Positions 18,215 through 27,056 of a stretch of DNA of 64,000 nt are shown piece after piece (the first letter of the stretch is position 1; each line of letters starts with the position of its first letter). The notes under the pieces are model-generated. The model searched no databases, was not told the origin of the DNA, and saw only the letters and a program-made list of their open reading frames with translations. Both the position numbers and the translations under genes were made by a program. Source of the stretch: CADEFX01 sp963806735 (GTDB lineage: Bacteria; Pseudomonadota; Alphaproteobacteria; Rhizobiales; Hyphomicrobiaceae); the NCBI GenBank assembly GCA_963806735.1, contig CAWEBE010000054.1, forward strand, positions 1 through 64,000. The letters are read 5' to 3'.

Positions 18215-19267
18215 ATGGGTAGACCGACGGGTCACAGACTTGCCGTCATGTGCGCCATCGCGGTTCTTGCCACCGCCATCGCGCCGGCTCGCGCCGCCGA
18301 GCACAATTGGAAAATGCAGACCGAATGGGGTGGCGGGCCGCTGATGGAGCTCGGCGCCAAGGCATTCGCCGAGAAGGTCAAGTTTCTCAGCGACGGGCGC
18401 GTGGAGGTGCAGGTGCTTCCCGTGGGCACGCTGGCCAAGGGGCTGGAGTCGCGCACCGCGGTCGCCAACGGCGTCGCCGAGGCCTGCCACACCTGGATCG
18501 GCTACGACTGGGGCAAGGACAAGACGACCGTCCTCTTCGGCGGCTTCTCCGGATCCATGGACAGCGAGCGCATGCTGCACTGGATCTACGACGGCGGCGG
18601 TCTGGAGCTCTGGCGCCAGTTCAACGACGAGAAGTTCGGTCTCGTCTCCATGCCGCTCTTCGCCCGCACCGCGGAAGCGTTCCTGCACTCGCGCAAGCCG
18701 GTGCGCACCATGGACGACCTGAAGGGCTTGAAACTCAGGACTGCTGGCGCATGGCTGGAGATCTCCAAGTCGCTCGGCGCCGCGTCGGTGACGACACCGG
18801 GTCCCGAGACGTATCCGATGCTCGAGCGCGGCGCCATTGACGCGACCGAGTGGGGCACGCTCTACGAAAACATCTCGATGGGATTTCACAAGATCGCCAA
18901 GTACGTAATCATTCCGGGCGTGCACCAGCCGTCGGCGCCGTTCGAGCTGTGCGTCAACAAGGCGGCATGGGGCAAGCTTTCCGACCGTGACAAAAAGATC
19001 GTCGAGTTCGCTGCCAAGCAGGTGACGCTGGAGAGCTGGATGCGGGTCGGTGCGGAAGACGCCAAGGCGCTCAAGTTCTTCCGCGAGCAAGGCAACGAGA
19101 TCATCGAGCTGTCACCGGAGGTACAGAAGGCGACCAAGGACATGTCGGTCAAGTGGGCGGACGAGCAGGCTCAAGCCAGTCCCTGGTTCAAGAAGGTATG
19201 GGAGAGCCAGCGCGAATTCGAGAAGCTTTGGGAGAACGCTTCCAGCTATCGCAACGTGAAATACTGA
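18215..19267 (+). CDS. TRAP transporter substrate-binding protein (DctP family)
   Basis: This is the periplasmic receptor of a complete TRAP system, 350 residues. A signal peptide spans about 1-27 (LAVMCAIAVLATAIAPARA, cut before AEHNW). The mature part has WKMQTEWGGGPLMELGAKAF and the substrate-contact stretch ETYPMLERGAIDATEWGT. I chose the ATG at 18215, preceded by GGGAGAGGAC. The small and large permease genes follow at 19332 and 19869 on the same strand, making one operon, and a TGATATATCA palindrome precedes it. It is only distantly similar to the receptors at 257 and 25772. Ligand unknown, likely a mono- or dicarboxylate. Confidence 0.93.
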   Translation: MGRPTGHRLAVMCAIAVLATAIAPARAAEHNWKMQTEWGGGPLMELGAKAFAEKVKFLSDGRVEVQVLPVGTLAKGLESRTAVANGVAEACHTWIGYDWGKDKTTVLFGGFSGSMDSERMLHWIYDGGGLELWRQFNDEKFGLVSMPLFARTAEAFLHSRKPVRTMDDLKGLKLRTAGAWLEISKSLGAASVTTPGPETYPMLERGAIDATEWGTLYENISMGFHKIAKYVIIPGVHQPSAPFELCVNKAAWGKLSDRDKKIVEFAAKQVTLESWMRVGAEDAKALKFFREQGNEIIELSPEVQKATKDMSVKWADEQAQASPWFKKVWESQREFEKLWENASSYRNVKY

Positions 19268-19331
19268 GTAGATGACGAGGCCGGAAGCGCTCGCTTCCGG
19301 CCATCCGCCTGGGGGCCGATCCGAGAAGCGC

Positions 19332-19868
19332 ATGAACGCACTACTTCGGCTGATCGAGCGCATCTCCGGCCTCAGCGGCAGCCTGACCGCGTGGCTGGTC
19401 GTGCCTTTGATCGCGGCGACCGCATACGACGTAGCGGCGCGCTACCTGTTCGCCCTGCCGACACAATGGGCCTACGAGGTCGGCTACATGATGATGGGCA
19501 CGCACGCGCTGCTGGGCATGGCTTACACCCTGCGCGAGGGTGGCCACATTCGCATCGACGCGCTCTCGCAGAGGTTCTCGGAGCGGACGAAGGCGATCAT
19601 CGATCTTATCGGCTATGCGATCTTCGTGCTGCCGTGCCTCGTCTGGGTCACGTGGTCTTTGTGGAGCTACTGGGTCCACGCCTTCCAAAGCAACGAGCTG
19701 TCCGGCCAGTCAGCGTGGAACCCGGTTATCTGGCCATTCAAGCTCGTGTTCTTTGTGGCGTTCGCACTGCTGGTGCTGCAGATCCTCGCGCAGATCATCA
19801 AGGCCCTGTTGTTCCTGCAGGGCCGGCGCACAAGCTACGAGGGCGATGTACCGGTGGAGGCGAACTAG
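19332..19868 (+). CDS. TRAP transporter small permease subunit (DctQ)
   Basis: This 178-residue protein has four membrane segments: about 12-32 (SGLSGSLTAWLVVPLIAAT), 50-68, 90-112 and 130-152. The family feature ALPTQWAYEVGYMMMGTHAL follows the first helix and REGGHIRIDAL lies between helices two and three. The ATG at 19332 starts at the usual family position. It ends with TAG directly joined to the ATG of the large subunit, so the two are translationally linked. Confidence 0.92.
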   Translation: MNALLRLIERISGLSGSLTAWLVVPLIAATAYDVAARYLFALPTQWAYEVGYMMMGTHALLGMAYTLREGGHIRIDALSQRFSERTKAIIDLIGYAIFVLPCLVWVTWSLWSYWVHAFQSNELSGQSAWNPVIWPFKLVFFVAFALLVLQILAQIIKALLFLQGRRTSYEGDVPVEAN

Positions 19869-21191
19869 ATGCTCGGCGCCGCATCGCTGCTGATGTTCCC
19901 GGCGCTGCTGTTCGCGCTGTTCATCGGCTTTCCCGTCGCGTTCTCGATGATCGCGGTGGCGTTCGGCTTCGGCTACTGGGCGTTCGGACCATCGATCATC
20001 TTCCAGTTCATACAGAAGATCGATGCCATGGCGTCGAACTTCGTGTTGGCGGCGGTGCCGCTCTTCATTTTCATGGGCGCCATGCTGGAACGGGCCGGCA
20101 TCGCCGAGCGGCTGTTCGAGGCCATCCACCTGTGGACCCGACGTCTGCCCGGCGGTCTCGCCGTCGGCACGGTTCTGATGTGCGTGGTGTTCGCTGCTTC
20201 GTCCGGCGTGATCGGCGCGACCGAGACGGTCGTCGGCCTGCTCACCATTCCGGTCATGCTGCGCTACAAGTACGACAAGGCTCTGATCTCTGGCGTGATC
20301 TGTGCCGGCGGCTCGCTCGGCACCATCATTCCGCCGTCGATCGTGGTGGTGCTGCTGGGCCCGGTCGCCAATGTGTCGATTGGCGACCTGCTTTTCGGCA
20401 TGCTCATTCCGGGGCTGCTGCTGGCTCTGCTCTATATCGTTTACATCCTGGGCCTGTGCATTGTGCGGCCGGAGGCCGGTCCGCGCATTCCGGCTTCGCC
20501 CGACGACCCGTCGTTTCTGGAGAAATGCCGGATTTCCGCGGTCGCGCTGTGGCCGCCGATGCTGCTGATCGCGGCGGTGCTGGGCTCGATCATGTTCGGC
20601 ATCGCCGCGCCGACGGAGGCGGCGGCGTTGGGAGCGCTGGGTGCGCTGTTGCTATCGGTGATCTACGGCGATTTCTCGCTCAGGGTGCTGCACGAGTCGC
20701 TCATCAAGACGCTCAAAGTCACGGTGATGATCCTGACCATCCTGATGGCCGGCAACATGTTCGCGGGTGTGTTCATCGCCAGCGGCGGTGTGCAGACGAC
20801 GGAGCGGCTGATCGCGGCGGCGAATCTCGGGCCGTGGCTGACGCTGTTCCTGTTCCTGTTCATCTGCTTTTTGGCAGGATTCATTCTCGACTGGATTTCC
20901 ATCCTGCTGATCTTCATTCCGGTGTTCATGCCGATCGTCAACGCGATGGGCTTCGATCCGGTCTGGTTCTGCGTGCTGTTCCTCATCATCATCCAGACCA
21001 GCTACCTGTCCCCGCCGATGGCGCCGGCCATCTTCTACCTGCGCGGCATCGCGCCGCCCGAGATCACCATCCACCACATGTTCCTCGGTGTGGTCCCCTT
21101 CATCACCATCCAGCTCATATGCCTGCTGATCGTCGCAGCCTTCCCGCAGCTTGTGCTCTGGCTGCCGTCGGTGCTGCTGGGATTCAAGTGA
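19869..21191 (+). CDS. TRAP transporter large permease subunit (DctM)
   Basis: This 440-residue polytopic membrane protein is the ion-coupled translocation subunit. Typical motifs are AVPLFIFMGAMLERAGIAER, ASSGVIGATETVVGLLTIP, AGGSLGTIIPPSIVVVLLG and ILDWISILLIFIPVFMPI. About twelve hydrophobic segments are visible. With the DctP at 18215 and the DctQ at 19332 it completes a three-gene sodium-driven uptake system. Confidence 0.95.
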   Translation: MLGAASLLMFPALLFALFIGFPVAFSMIAVAFGFGYWAFGPSIIFQFIQKIDAMASNFVLAAVPLFIFMGAMLERAGIAERLFEAIHLWTRRLPGGLAVGTVLMCVVFAASSGVIGATETVVGLLTIPVMLRYKYDKALISGVICAGGSLGTIIPPSIVVVLLGPVANVSIGDLLFGMLIPGLLLALLYIVYILGLCIVRPEAGPRIPASPDDPSFLEKCRISAVALWPPMLLIAAVLGSIMFGIAAPTEAAALGALGALLLSVIYGDFSLRVLHESLIKTLKVTVMILTILMAGNMFAGVFIASGGVQTTERLIAAANLGPWLTLFLFLFICFLAGFILDWISILLIFIPVFMPIVNAMGFDPVWFCVLFLIIIQTSYLSPPMAPAIFYLRGIAPPEITIHHMFLGVVPFITIQLICLLIVAAFPQLVLWLPSVLLGFK

Positions 21192-21258
21192 GGACGTACT
21201 CTCCGAGGCGGCTTTCCTGACTTGGCCGATTTGACCCACGGGCGCGCCATGCTAGATT

Positions 21259-21272
21259 TCTGATATATCAGA
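21259..21272. promoter_or_regulatory. 14-bp perfect palindrome TCTGATATATCAGA
   Basis: This dyad lies 40 bases before the dioxygenase gene and shares its TGATATATCA core with 18133-18142. Its position fits an operator over or near the promoter. Confidence 0.5.
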
Positions 21273-21311
21273 GCCGCTCGGAGCCAGCAGAGCGAGCCCA
21301 GGGAGACGCCC

Positions 21312-22247
21312 ATGACGCCAGAACAGGTTCTCTCCATCCCGCCAAAGATTCTCACGCAGAAGCAGCGCGAGCTCTATTTCGAGAACGGCTACATCCTGCT
21401 GGAGAAGCTGTTGCCCGACAGCTGGGTCGAGAGGCTACGTCGCGCCACCGACGAGATGGTCGACAAAAGCCGGCAGGTCACCAAGTCGGACGAAACGTGG
21501 GATATCGATAAGGGCCACACGGCCGCCAATCCGCGCCTGCGCCGACTTTCCAGCATGAACGACCATCATCCTGCGTACTGGGAGTATGCGTCTTCGGAGA
21601 AATCCCCACTGCCTGACGCAATTGCTGATCTGGTCGGGCCGGATGTGAAGTTCCACCAGTCGAAGCTCAACTTCAAATGGTCGAAGGGCGGGGATGAGGT
21701 GAAGTGGCACCAGGACATTTCGTTCTGGCCGCACACCAACTACAGCCCGTGCACGGCAGGCACGTACGTGTTTGACTGCAATGCGGAGCAAGGACCCCTC
21801 GGCGTGCTGCCTGGCAGCCACAACGGTCCGGTCGTCGACCAGTACAACGACAAGGGCGAATGGGTCGGCTGCCTCAAGCCCAGCGATGCCGCCGCCATCG
21901 ACATGAGCAAGGTGGTGTACCTGGAAGGCCCGGCAGGATCGGTGACGATCCACAACTGCCGCACGCTGCACTATTCGAAGGCAAACTGGTCTGAAATTCC
22001 ACGACCGCTGCTGCTCAACGTTTACTCGGCGGCCAACGCCATGCCGTATACCCACAATCCGCTGAAGTCGAAATATTACGGCGCAATCGTACGCGGCAAG
22101 CCGGCGCGCTGGGCCTATCACGATCCGCGCCCATGTCTGCTGCCGCCGGACTGGTCGGGCGGCTACACCTCCATCTTTGCCGTGCAACAGGAGGAGGACT
22201 GGAGCAAGAGCCGGCCCAAGGTCGCCACAGGCAGCGGTATGATGTAG
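21312..22247 (+). CDS. phytanoyl-CoA dioxygenase (PhyH) family protein
   Basis: This 311-residue Fe(II)/2-oxoglutarate-dependent oxygenase has the iron-binding motif HxD at His133 and Asp135 in KWHQDISFW. The distal His is probably His220 in HNCRTLHYSKANWS, and the Arg of IPRPLL (about 231) is the usual 2-oxoglutarate anchor. The double-stranded beta-helix core includes GPLGVLPGSHNGP. Family members hydroxylate acyl-CoAs or small natural products. The gene follows the TRAP operon and shares a palindromic operator candidate with it, so it may act on the imported compound; this is inference. The ATG at 21312 follows GGGAGACGCCC. Confidence 0.88.
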   Translation: MTPEQVLSIPPKILTQKQRELYFENGYILLEKLLPDSWVERLRRATDEMVDKSRQVTKSDETWDIDKGHTAANPRLRRLSSMNDHHPAYWEYASSEKSPLPDAIADLVGPDVKFHQSKLNFKWSKGGDEVKWHQDISFWPHTNYSPCTAGTYVFDCNAEQGPLGVLPGSHNGPVVDQYNDKGEWVGCLKPSDAAAIDMSKVVYLEGPAGSVTIHNCRTLHYSKANWSEIPRPLLLNVYSAANAMPYTHNPLKSKYYGAIVRGKPARWAYHDPRPCLLPPDWSGGYTSIFAVQQEEDWSKSRPKVATGSGMM

Positions 22248-22361
22248 GCGGCGCTGCTAGACGAGGCTGCCGGCGAAGCGCTCGCGTCGACTGCTCCCGA
22301 CCTCAAGCGTGGTTAGGACCAACAAAGAAGCGCCGGGAACGGAACAACTCCTCAGAACTAT

Positions 22362-22397
22362 GCGTTGGATGCGTTGTGTCACCCGTGACGCCAACGC
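22362..22397. other. dyad element in intergenic region
   Basis: GCGTTGG (22362-22368) and CCAACGC (22391-22397) form a perfect 7-bp inverted repeat that encloses a smaller dyad, GTCAC-CC-GTGAC. It lies between the dioxygenase and a strong terminator, so a short structured transcript is possible. Confidence 0.3.
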
Positions 22398-22461
22398 GCC
22401 CTGCTCCCCGGCGGTGCGCTCCTGCCCTGGACGGCGTCGACGCGAAAGGTGGCGTTGCCTG

Positions 22462-22497
22462 AAGGCGCTGGCCCTCCTCCCGGACCGGCGCCTTTTT
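22462..22497 (+). terminator. Rho-independent terminator
   Basis: AAGGCGC-T-GG pairs with CC-G-GCGCCTT across a pyrimidine-rich loop and is followed by a run of T residues on the plus strand. It is well placed to end transcription from the dioxygenase gene 215 bases upstream, or from an independent short RNA in between. Confidence 0.7.
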
Positions 22498-22519
22498 CAT
22501 GGTTCCATGATGGAAAGCG

Positions 22520-24850
22520 TCATCCCGCCCCACTCGCCTGAAGCACGTATATGGCCATGCCGGCGACAAGGATGGGTACGCCCACGACGTGGACGAAGCC
22601 CAGCGAGCGCTGCAGCCATTTCCGGCTCGCCACGAAGCGGTTCATCCTGATGATCGAGATGGTGATCATCAGACTGAAGGCCATGTAGTTGAACAGGAAG
22701 ATGCGGTCGGAGAGCGTGGCCGTATCCGAGTCTACCTTGGGCAGCGCCAGATAAAGCGCAACGGCCGAGAGCAGCGCCGTGACCTGGATCGTGACAATCG
22801 CCTCGAAGTGGGCCACGGGAATGAAGATGGACATGTAGGCGATCAGGATGATGAACGCCAACGGTGCCACGACGCGCAGGTAATAGTCTGTGGTCTGACG
22901 CTTCATCAGCCAGACGAAGCTCGCCTTGTAGAACGGCACGACGCTCTGCTGGTGCGTGCGGGCATCGAGCGTACGGACAAAATCCTCATCGTACGCCACG
23001 TACTGCTCTTTCGGGTCCCAGCCGTCGGTGTTGACGGTGGTGTCGCGCAGCGCTTGCGGCGGAGGCTGAATGAGGAACGGCGCCTCGCTCAGCTTGGGGC
23101 GAAGATCGATGGCATAGCGCTGGACGTCGAAAGGGTAGCTCGAGAGCTGGGGCTCGTACGTGAATTTGCCCGACACGTGGTATATTCTCATGCTCTCGGG
23201 ATAGGTGCTGCTTTTGCCGCCCTCGTGCAGAGTGCGCACCGTGATCTGGCGATCATTGGTGCGCGGGTCGAGAAAGGCGTTGGCGAACTCGATCCGATTG
23301 ATCGACGCGTCCTTGCTGTCGCGCATGGATACATAGAACTCCGCGAAGAACGTCTTCTCGTTGTCGTCGATGCGAGCGGCCTTGACGAGGTCTACGTCGA
23401 GGTAAAGCGTCTCGATCGTGCGTAGCAACTCGTCGCGCAAGCGCACGAACTGCAGCGGAGCCAGCTGCGTCCTGCCCAGACCTTGCGGCAACATGACGAT
23501 GAAAGGCGTTCGTGCAGCCGCGCGCGACTTCGGGCGGAACGACCAGTTCTCGAAGCTGCCCTGGAACGTTCCCCGCCCCGTGACGTAGGTCGTCCTCAGT
23601 TTCTCGATCACCTGCTTGCGGATATCGACAATCTCCGCGTCTGGCTCGAGCGCATGAGCGGCAGCTGCAACCAGCCCCACCATGTCGCTGAACTGCGCAC
23701 CTGCACCAATCGCGCGCAGGTTTGCCGCCTGGAGGGGGTTCGGCGTCAAGTCACTCGGACGCGCTTTGCACTCCCCGCTCTTCCAGCCCGGCGCCTCGGC
23801 AATTTTCCGCCCCTCGAAGACCCAATCCTCCGGGGCCGACCGCGAGATGAGCTTACGCAGACGCTCGCTGTAGGCATCGGGTAGTCCGTCCCAGGCAAGC
23901 TGATAGAGGCTGCCCGGATAGGCTTTGGTGGCCTCAGCGGGAAGCGACTCGATGCGGCTGCCGATGAAGAGACTAGGCGTGATGCCCGCGTCCGTGAGCT
24001 GCTTCATGACGCCCGGTGTACGGTTGCCGCCGATATTGAGGAACAGCAGATCCGGATCCTTGTCCTTCAAGTCGGCAAGCAAGGTGGCGATTTCCCCGGG
24101 ATCCAGCTCGTTGTCCTTCAATCGCAGGCGGTGATCGGCAACAAGCCCCCGCTCCCCGAGGCCTGCCTTCAGCCCGTCCCCGAGCGTGGTGCTGAACAGT
24201 GCATCCTTGATGCCCACGAATGCCGGGCGCGCATAGTTCATCTGCTTGATGAACTCGATCAGCACCGGCATGCGCTCGTCGTCCTGCGACGCCCGCATCG
24301 TGTAGACATTGGGATGATCTGCAAAGATGCTGTTGAGTGAGATATCGGACAGGAACGGGATGCCGCTGGCGGCGATGTCGCGCCCGAGCGCATCGAAGGT
24401 GGTCTTGGCGCGCGTCGAGTTGGACATGCCGACCATGGCCACGGTGTACGGGTCGGCCAGCACCGAGCGCATGTTGGCGATCGACTTCTGCGCGTCGCGC
24501 TGATCGTCCAGAAAGCGGATGTCGAGGCGGCGCCCGTTGATGCCGCCCTGCCTGTTGATGCGCTCCTGCTCGAAGGTGGCGAGCTTCTTGATCGCCGGAA
24601 TGTCCCCCGGGTCAAAGCACGCGTCCACGCGCGAGCTATAGAAGATGGCGATGCTGAGCGGCGGCTTCTGAGCGGCCTCTGCCGCGGTGCTGGCCGGCGC
24701 GGCCACGGCAGCACGAGCGCAAATAAAAACTGCGGCGAAAACAAAAAAGACGCGGAGGCGCTTTAAGATACCGCCACCCGTGTGTGCGGCCCACGTACCG
24801 CAGCCGCAGATGCCCGCTTCCCGCCCCTCAGGGATGATACGCTTGTTCAC
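22520..24850 (-). CDS. fusion of a periplasmic type 1 binding-protein domain with a pentameric ligand-gated ion channel
   Basis: This 776-residue protein starts with a GTG at 24850 and a signal-like hydrophobic segment at about 32-52. Residues 60-440 form a type 1 periplasmic-binding (ANF/LivJ-like) domain: LSIAIFYSSRVDACFDPGD, ERINRQGGINGRRLDIRFLD, VAMVGMSNSTRAKTTF and LFLNIGGNRTPGVMKQL. Residues about 485-654 fit the beta-sandwich of a Cys-loop-type receptor, including the loop core YPFDVQ at 572-577 without flanking Cys, as in bacterial channels. Four membrane helices follow: M1 about 657-677, M2 about 683-704 (FEAIVTIQVTALLSAVALY, ending LPK), M3 about 714-735 and M4 about 750-770. The Glu at the cytoplasmic mouth of M2 suggests cation selectivity. 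It is transcribed alone. Ligand unknown. Confidence 0.85.
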   Translation of the reverse strand: MNKRIIPEGREAGICGCGTWAAHTGGGILKRLRVFFVFAAVFICARAAVAAPASTAAEAAQKPPLSIAIFYSSRVDACFDPGDIPAIKKLATFEQERINRQGGINGRRLDIRFLDDQRDAQKSIANMRSVLADPYTVAMVGMSNSTRAKTTFDALGRDIAASGIPFLSDISLNSIFADHPNVYTMRASQDDERMPVLIEFIKQMNYARPAFVGIKDALFSTTLGDGLKAGLGERGLVADHRLRLKDNELDPGEIATLLADLKDKDPDLLFLNIGGNRTPGVMKQLTDAGITPSLFIGSRIESLPAEATKAYPGSLYQLAWDGLPDAYSERLRKLISRSAPEDWVFEGRKIAEAPGWKSGECKARPSDLTPNPLQAANLRAIGAGAQFSDMVGLVAAAAHALEPDAEIVDIRKQVIEKLRTTYVTGRGTFQGSFENWSFRPKSRAAARTPFIVMLPQGLGRTQLAPLQFVRLRDELLRTIETLYLDVDLVKAARIDDNEKTFFAEFYVSMRDSKDASINRIEFANAFLDPRTNDRQITVRTLHEGGKSSTYPESMRIYHVSGKFTYEPQLSSYPFDVQRYAIDLRPKLSEAPFLIQPPPQALRDTTVNTDGWDPKEQYVAYDEDFVRTLDARTHQQSVVPFYKASFVWLMKRQTTDYYLRVVAPLAFIILIAYMSIFIPVAHFEAIVTIQVTALLSAVALYLALPKVDSDTATLSDRIFLFNYMAFSLMITISIIRMNRFVASRKWLQRSLGFVHVVGVPILVAGMAIYVLQASGAG

Positions 24851-25093
24851 CGTCCGGTCCCCTCGCCTGTCCGTCCCCGCACAATCTCGGAGAACTAAGA
24901 CCTAGCCGATACGGCGGACAGATGGCAAAGCAAGCTTGCGGTTGCGAGAGGCCCCCAGCGGGCGACCAACGCACAAGGGGATAGAAATGGCTGGCCACCT
25001 GCCATTTCGCATTCATTTTCATGGGTGTTCTTGCGGTTGGATGGCTGCGATTCCGGTGCCCAATGGTGGCCGTTTCAATTCCGAGGTCGACGC

Positions 25094-25669
25094 ATGTCGA
25101 AACGATTGCTGAATACGCAAGACGGCTACGGAGAATTGACCAAGTTCCTGCACTGGCTCGTCGTCGCCCTGTTCGCATTCCAGTTTTTTTCTTCCACTAT
25201 TATGACGCGCATCGACGTGAACGAAACGACCCTGGGGCTGACGCAGGGCACGTTCTACAACTGGCACAAATCGATCGGTTTAATCGCGTTGATCGTTGCC
25301 GTGGTGCGTCTGCTGGTGCGAAAGAGCGGGCAGCTGCCCGATTGGGCCCCCACGCTCAGCGCTGGAGAGCGCAGATTCATGCACCGCGCCGAGCAATTGC
25401 TCTACACCGCGATGTTCGTGATGCCGGTCAGCGGCTTTCTTTATGTCATGGCGGGCGGTTATGGCGTGAGGCTCTTCGGCGTCTTGGATCTGAGCAATCC
25501 CATTGGCGCGCATACATGGCTGGCCACTGCTGCCAAGTGGACGCACGTTGTGACCAGCTATGTTCTCCTGGCGGCGCTGGTCGGACACGTGGGTCTGGTC
25601 CTCCGGCATCAGCTCGTATTGAAAGATTGTTTGCTGCATCGAATGTTGCCGGGTCGGCGCAGCGAATGA
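25094..25669 (+). CDS. cytochrome b561 family membrane protein
   Basis: This 191-residue four-helix di-haem cytochrome b of the bacterial b561 group has candidate haem ligands in TKFLHWLVVAL, FYNWHKSIGL and the C-terminal helix LLAALVGHVGLVLRHQ, plus HRAEQLLY. It probably shuttles electrons in the inner membrane between quinol and a periplasmic or membrane acceptor. The ATG at 25094 (MSKRLLNTQDGYGELTK) matches the normal family start. It is divergent from the ion channel gene and precedes a TRAP receptor with its own promoter, so no operon is implied. Confidence 0.88.
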   Translation: MSKRLLNTQDGYGELTKFLHWLVVALFAFQFFSSTIMTRIDVNETTLGLTQGTFYNWHKSIGLIALIVAVVRLLVRKSGQLPDWAPTLSAGERRFMHRAEQLLYTAMFVMPVSGFLYVMAGGYGVRLFGVLDLSNPIGAHTWLATAAKWTHVVTSYVLLAALVGHVGLVLRHQLVLKDCLLHRMLPGRRSE

Positions 25670-25692
25670 GCCGCGCGAACGAATGCGTCATT

Positions 25693-25721
25693 TTGACACG
25701 CAATTACGCGTGGTGCTACGT
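25693..25721 (+). promoter_or_regulatory. putative sigma70-type promoter of the second orphan TRAP receptor
   Basis: TTGACA at 25693-25698 is followed after 17 bases by CTACGT. The block TGGTGCTAC sits at the same distance from TTTGAC as in the promoter of the paralogous gene at 257-1366. Confidence 0.45.
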
Positions 25722-25771
25722 TCCCTGCAACGCCGCGCACGACGGCGAACCAAACATCCGGGAGGGAACAC

Positions 25772-26863
25772 ATGACAACGGCACGTTGGCTGACCGTTTG
25801 CTTGTCGGCTCTGCTCGTCTCCGTCACCAGCTCAGCATTCGCTCAGTCGCAGAAGCTTCGCGTACAGGCGAGCTTTCCGCCCAGCAGCGTGGTGATGGAG
25901 AATTTCAAGTTTTGGTCCGACCGTGTGAACGTCATGTCCGGCGGCCGCCTCGAAATCGAAGGACTTGCCGCCGGCACGGTGGTGCCAGCCTTCGAGGTGC
26001 TTGACGCCGTGCACAAGCAGGTGGTGGACGGCGGCTACTCGGCGGCCGCGTACTGGGTCGGAAAGCAGCGGGCCGCCGCCCTCTTCGGCCCGGCACCGGG
26101 CGGTCCATGGGGCATGGACGAGCTGGATTTCCTCGGCTGGCTCTACACTGGCGGCGGGCTCGAGCTCTACCAGGAGCTTTATGAGAAGGAGCTGAAACGC
26201 AACGTCGTCGTCATCCCGATGACGTTCGTCGGCAACCAAGTGTTCGGCTGGTTTGCCAAGCCGGTCAAGAATTGGGAGGATTTGAAAGGCCGCAAATGCC
26301 GGCAGACCGGTATCAATGCCGAGGTGTTCGCGAAAGCCGGCATGGCCGTGGTCAATATGCCGGGCGGCGAGATCGTGCCGGCGGCCGAGCGCGGTGTCAT
26401 TGAGTGCGCCGAATGGTCGAGCCCAGCCGACGACATGAAGATTGGCTTCCACAGCGTCTGGAAACACTACTACATGCCGTCCGTGCACGAGCCGGCGCCC
26501 ATACTCGAAGTGCTGATCAACGGCGACGTGTGGAAAAAGTTCACGCCCGACTTGCAGCAAATCCTCAAAACCGCGGCGTGGGAGGCGACCATGATGCAGC
26601 GCCTCATGTTCAACAAGCTGAACGTCGAGGCGCTCGAGGAGCTGCGGACCAAGCACGGCGTGCAGACGCACCGGACGCCCGACGACATCCTGAAGAAGAT
26701 CCTCGAGACGTGGGACCAGATCGCCAAGGAGGAGGAGACGAAGAATCCCTTCTTCAAGAAGGTCTACGAGAGCCAACGCGTCTACGCGTCCAAGATCGTG
26801 CCGATGCGGATCTCGACCTATCCCGACTACAATTTCGCGGCCAAGCATTATTGGAACAACTAG
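25772..26863 (+). CDS. TRAP transporter substrate-binding protein (DctP family), orphan
   Basis: This 363-residue periplasmic receptor has a signal peptide about 1-24 (WLTVCLSALLVSVTSSAFA, cut before QSQKL). Blocks such as FKFWSDRVNVMSGGRLEIEG, FEVLDAVHKQVVDGGYSAAA and NMPGGEIVPAAERGVIECAE match the receptor at 257-1366 almost position by position. The ATG is preceded by GGGAGGGAACAC. No DctQ/DctM genes flank it, so it must use a permease encoded elsewhere or the set at 19332-21191. It is the last recognisable chromosomal gene before the island. Confidence 0.93.
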   Translation: MTTARWLTVCLSALLVSVTSSAFAQSQKLRVQASFPPSSVVMENFKFWSDRVNVMSGGRLEIEGLAAGTVVPAFEVLDAVHKQVVDGGYSAAAYWVGKQRAAALFGPAPGGPWGMDELDFLGWLYTGGGLELYQELYEKELKRNVVVIPMTFVGNQVFGWFAKPVKNWEDLKGRKCRQTGINAEVFAKAGMAVVNMPGGEIVPAAERGVIECAEWSSPADDMKIGFHSVWKHYYMPSVHEPAPILEVLINGDVWKKFTPDLQQILKTAAWEATMMQRLMFNKLNVEALEELRTKHGVQTHRTPDDILKKILETWDQIAKEEETKNPFFKKVYESQRVYASKIVPMRISTYPDYNFAAKHYWNN

Positions 26864-27056
26864 CCGCGCGAGACGTCAGCCGGGCGACTTGCGGCACTTC
26901 CACGACAAGCTGCTGTCTGGTCGCCGAGCGGCAGAAAGTGGTTGGGCGTGAGTGCTTTTAGGTCTCCCTATAGAATGGGGGTTGAGCACGACTTGCACAG
27001 GACGACCTTCGCGTCCTTCACGGCCATCGAGATCGTGCCAGAAGCACGCAAACCGG

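Noticed and set aside
26864..27056. Third att copy at the outer edge of the left arm
   Set aside because: Only TGGGGG-type fragments are present; nothing approaching the 19-bp core.
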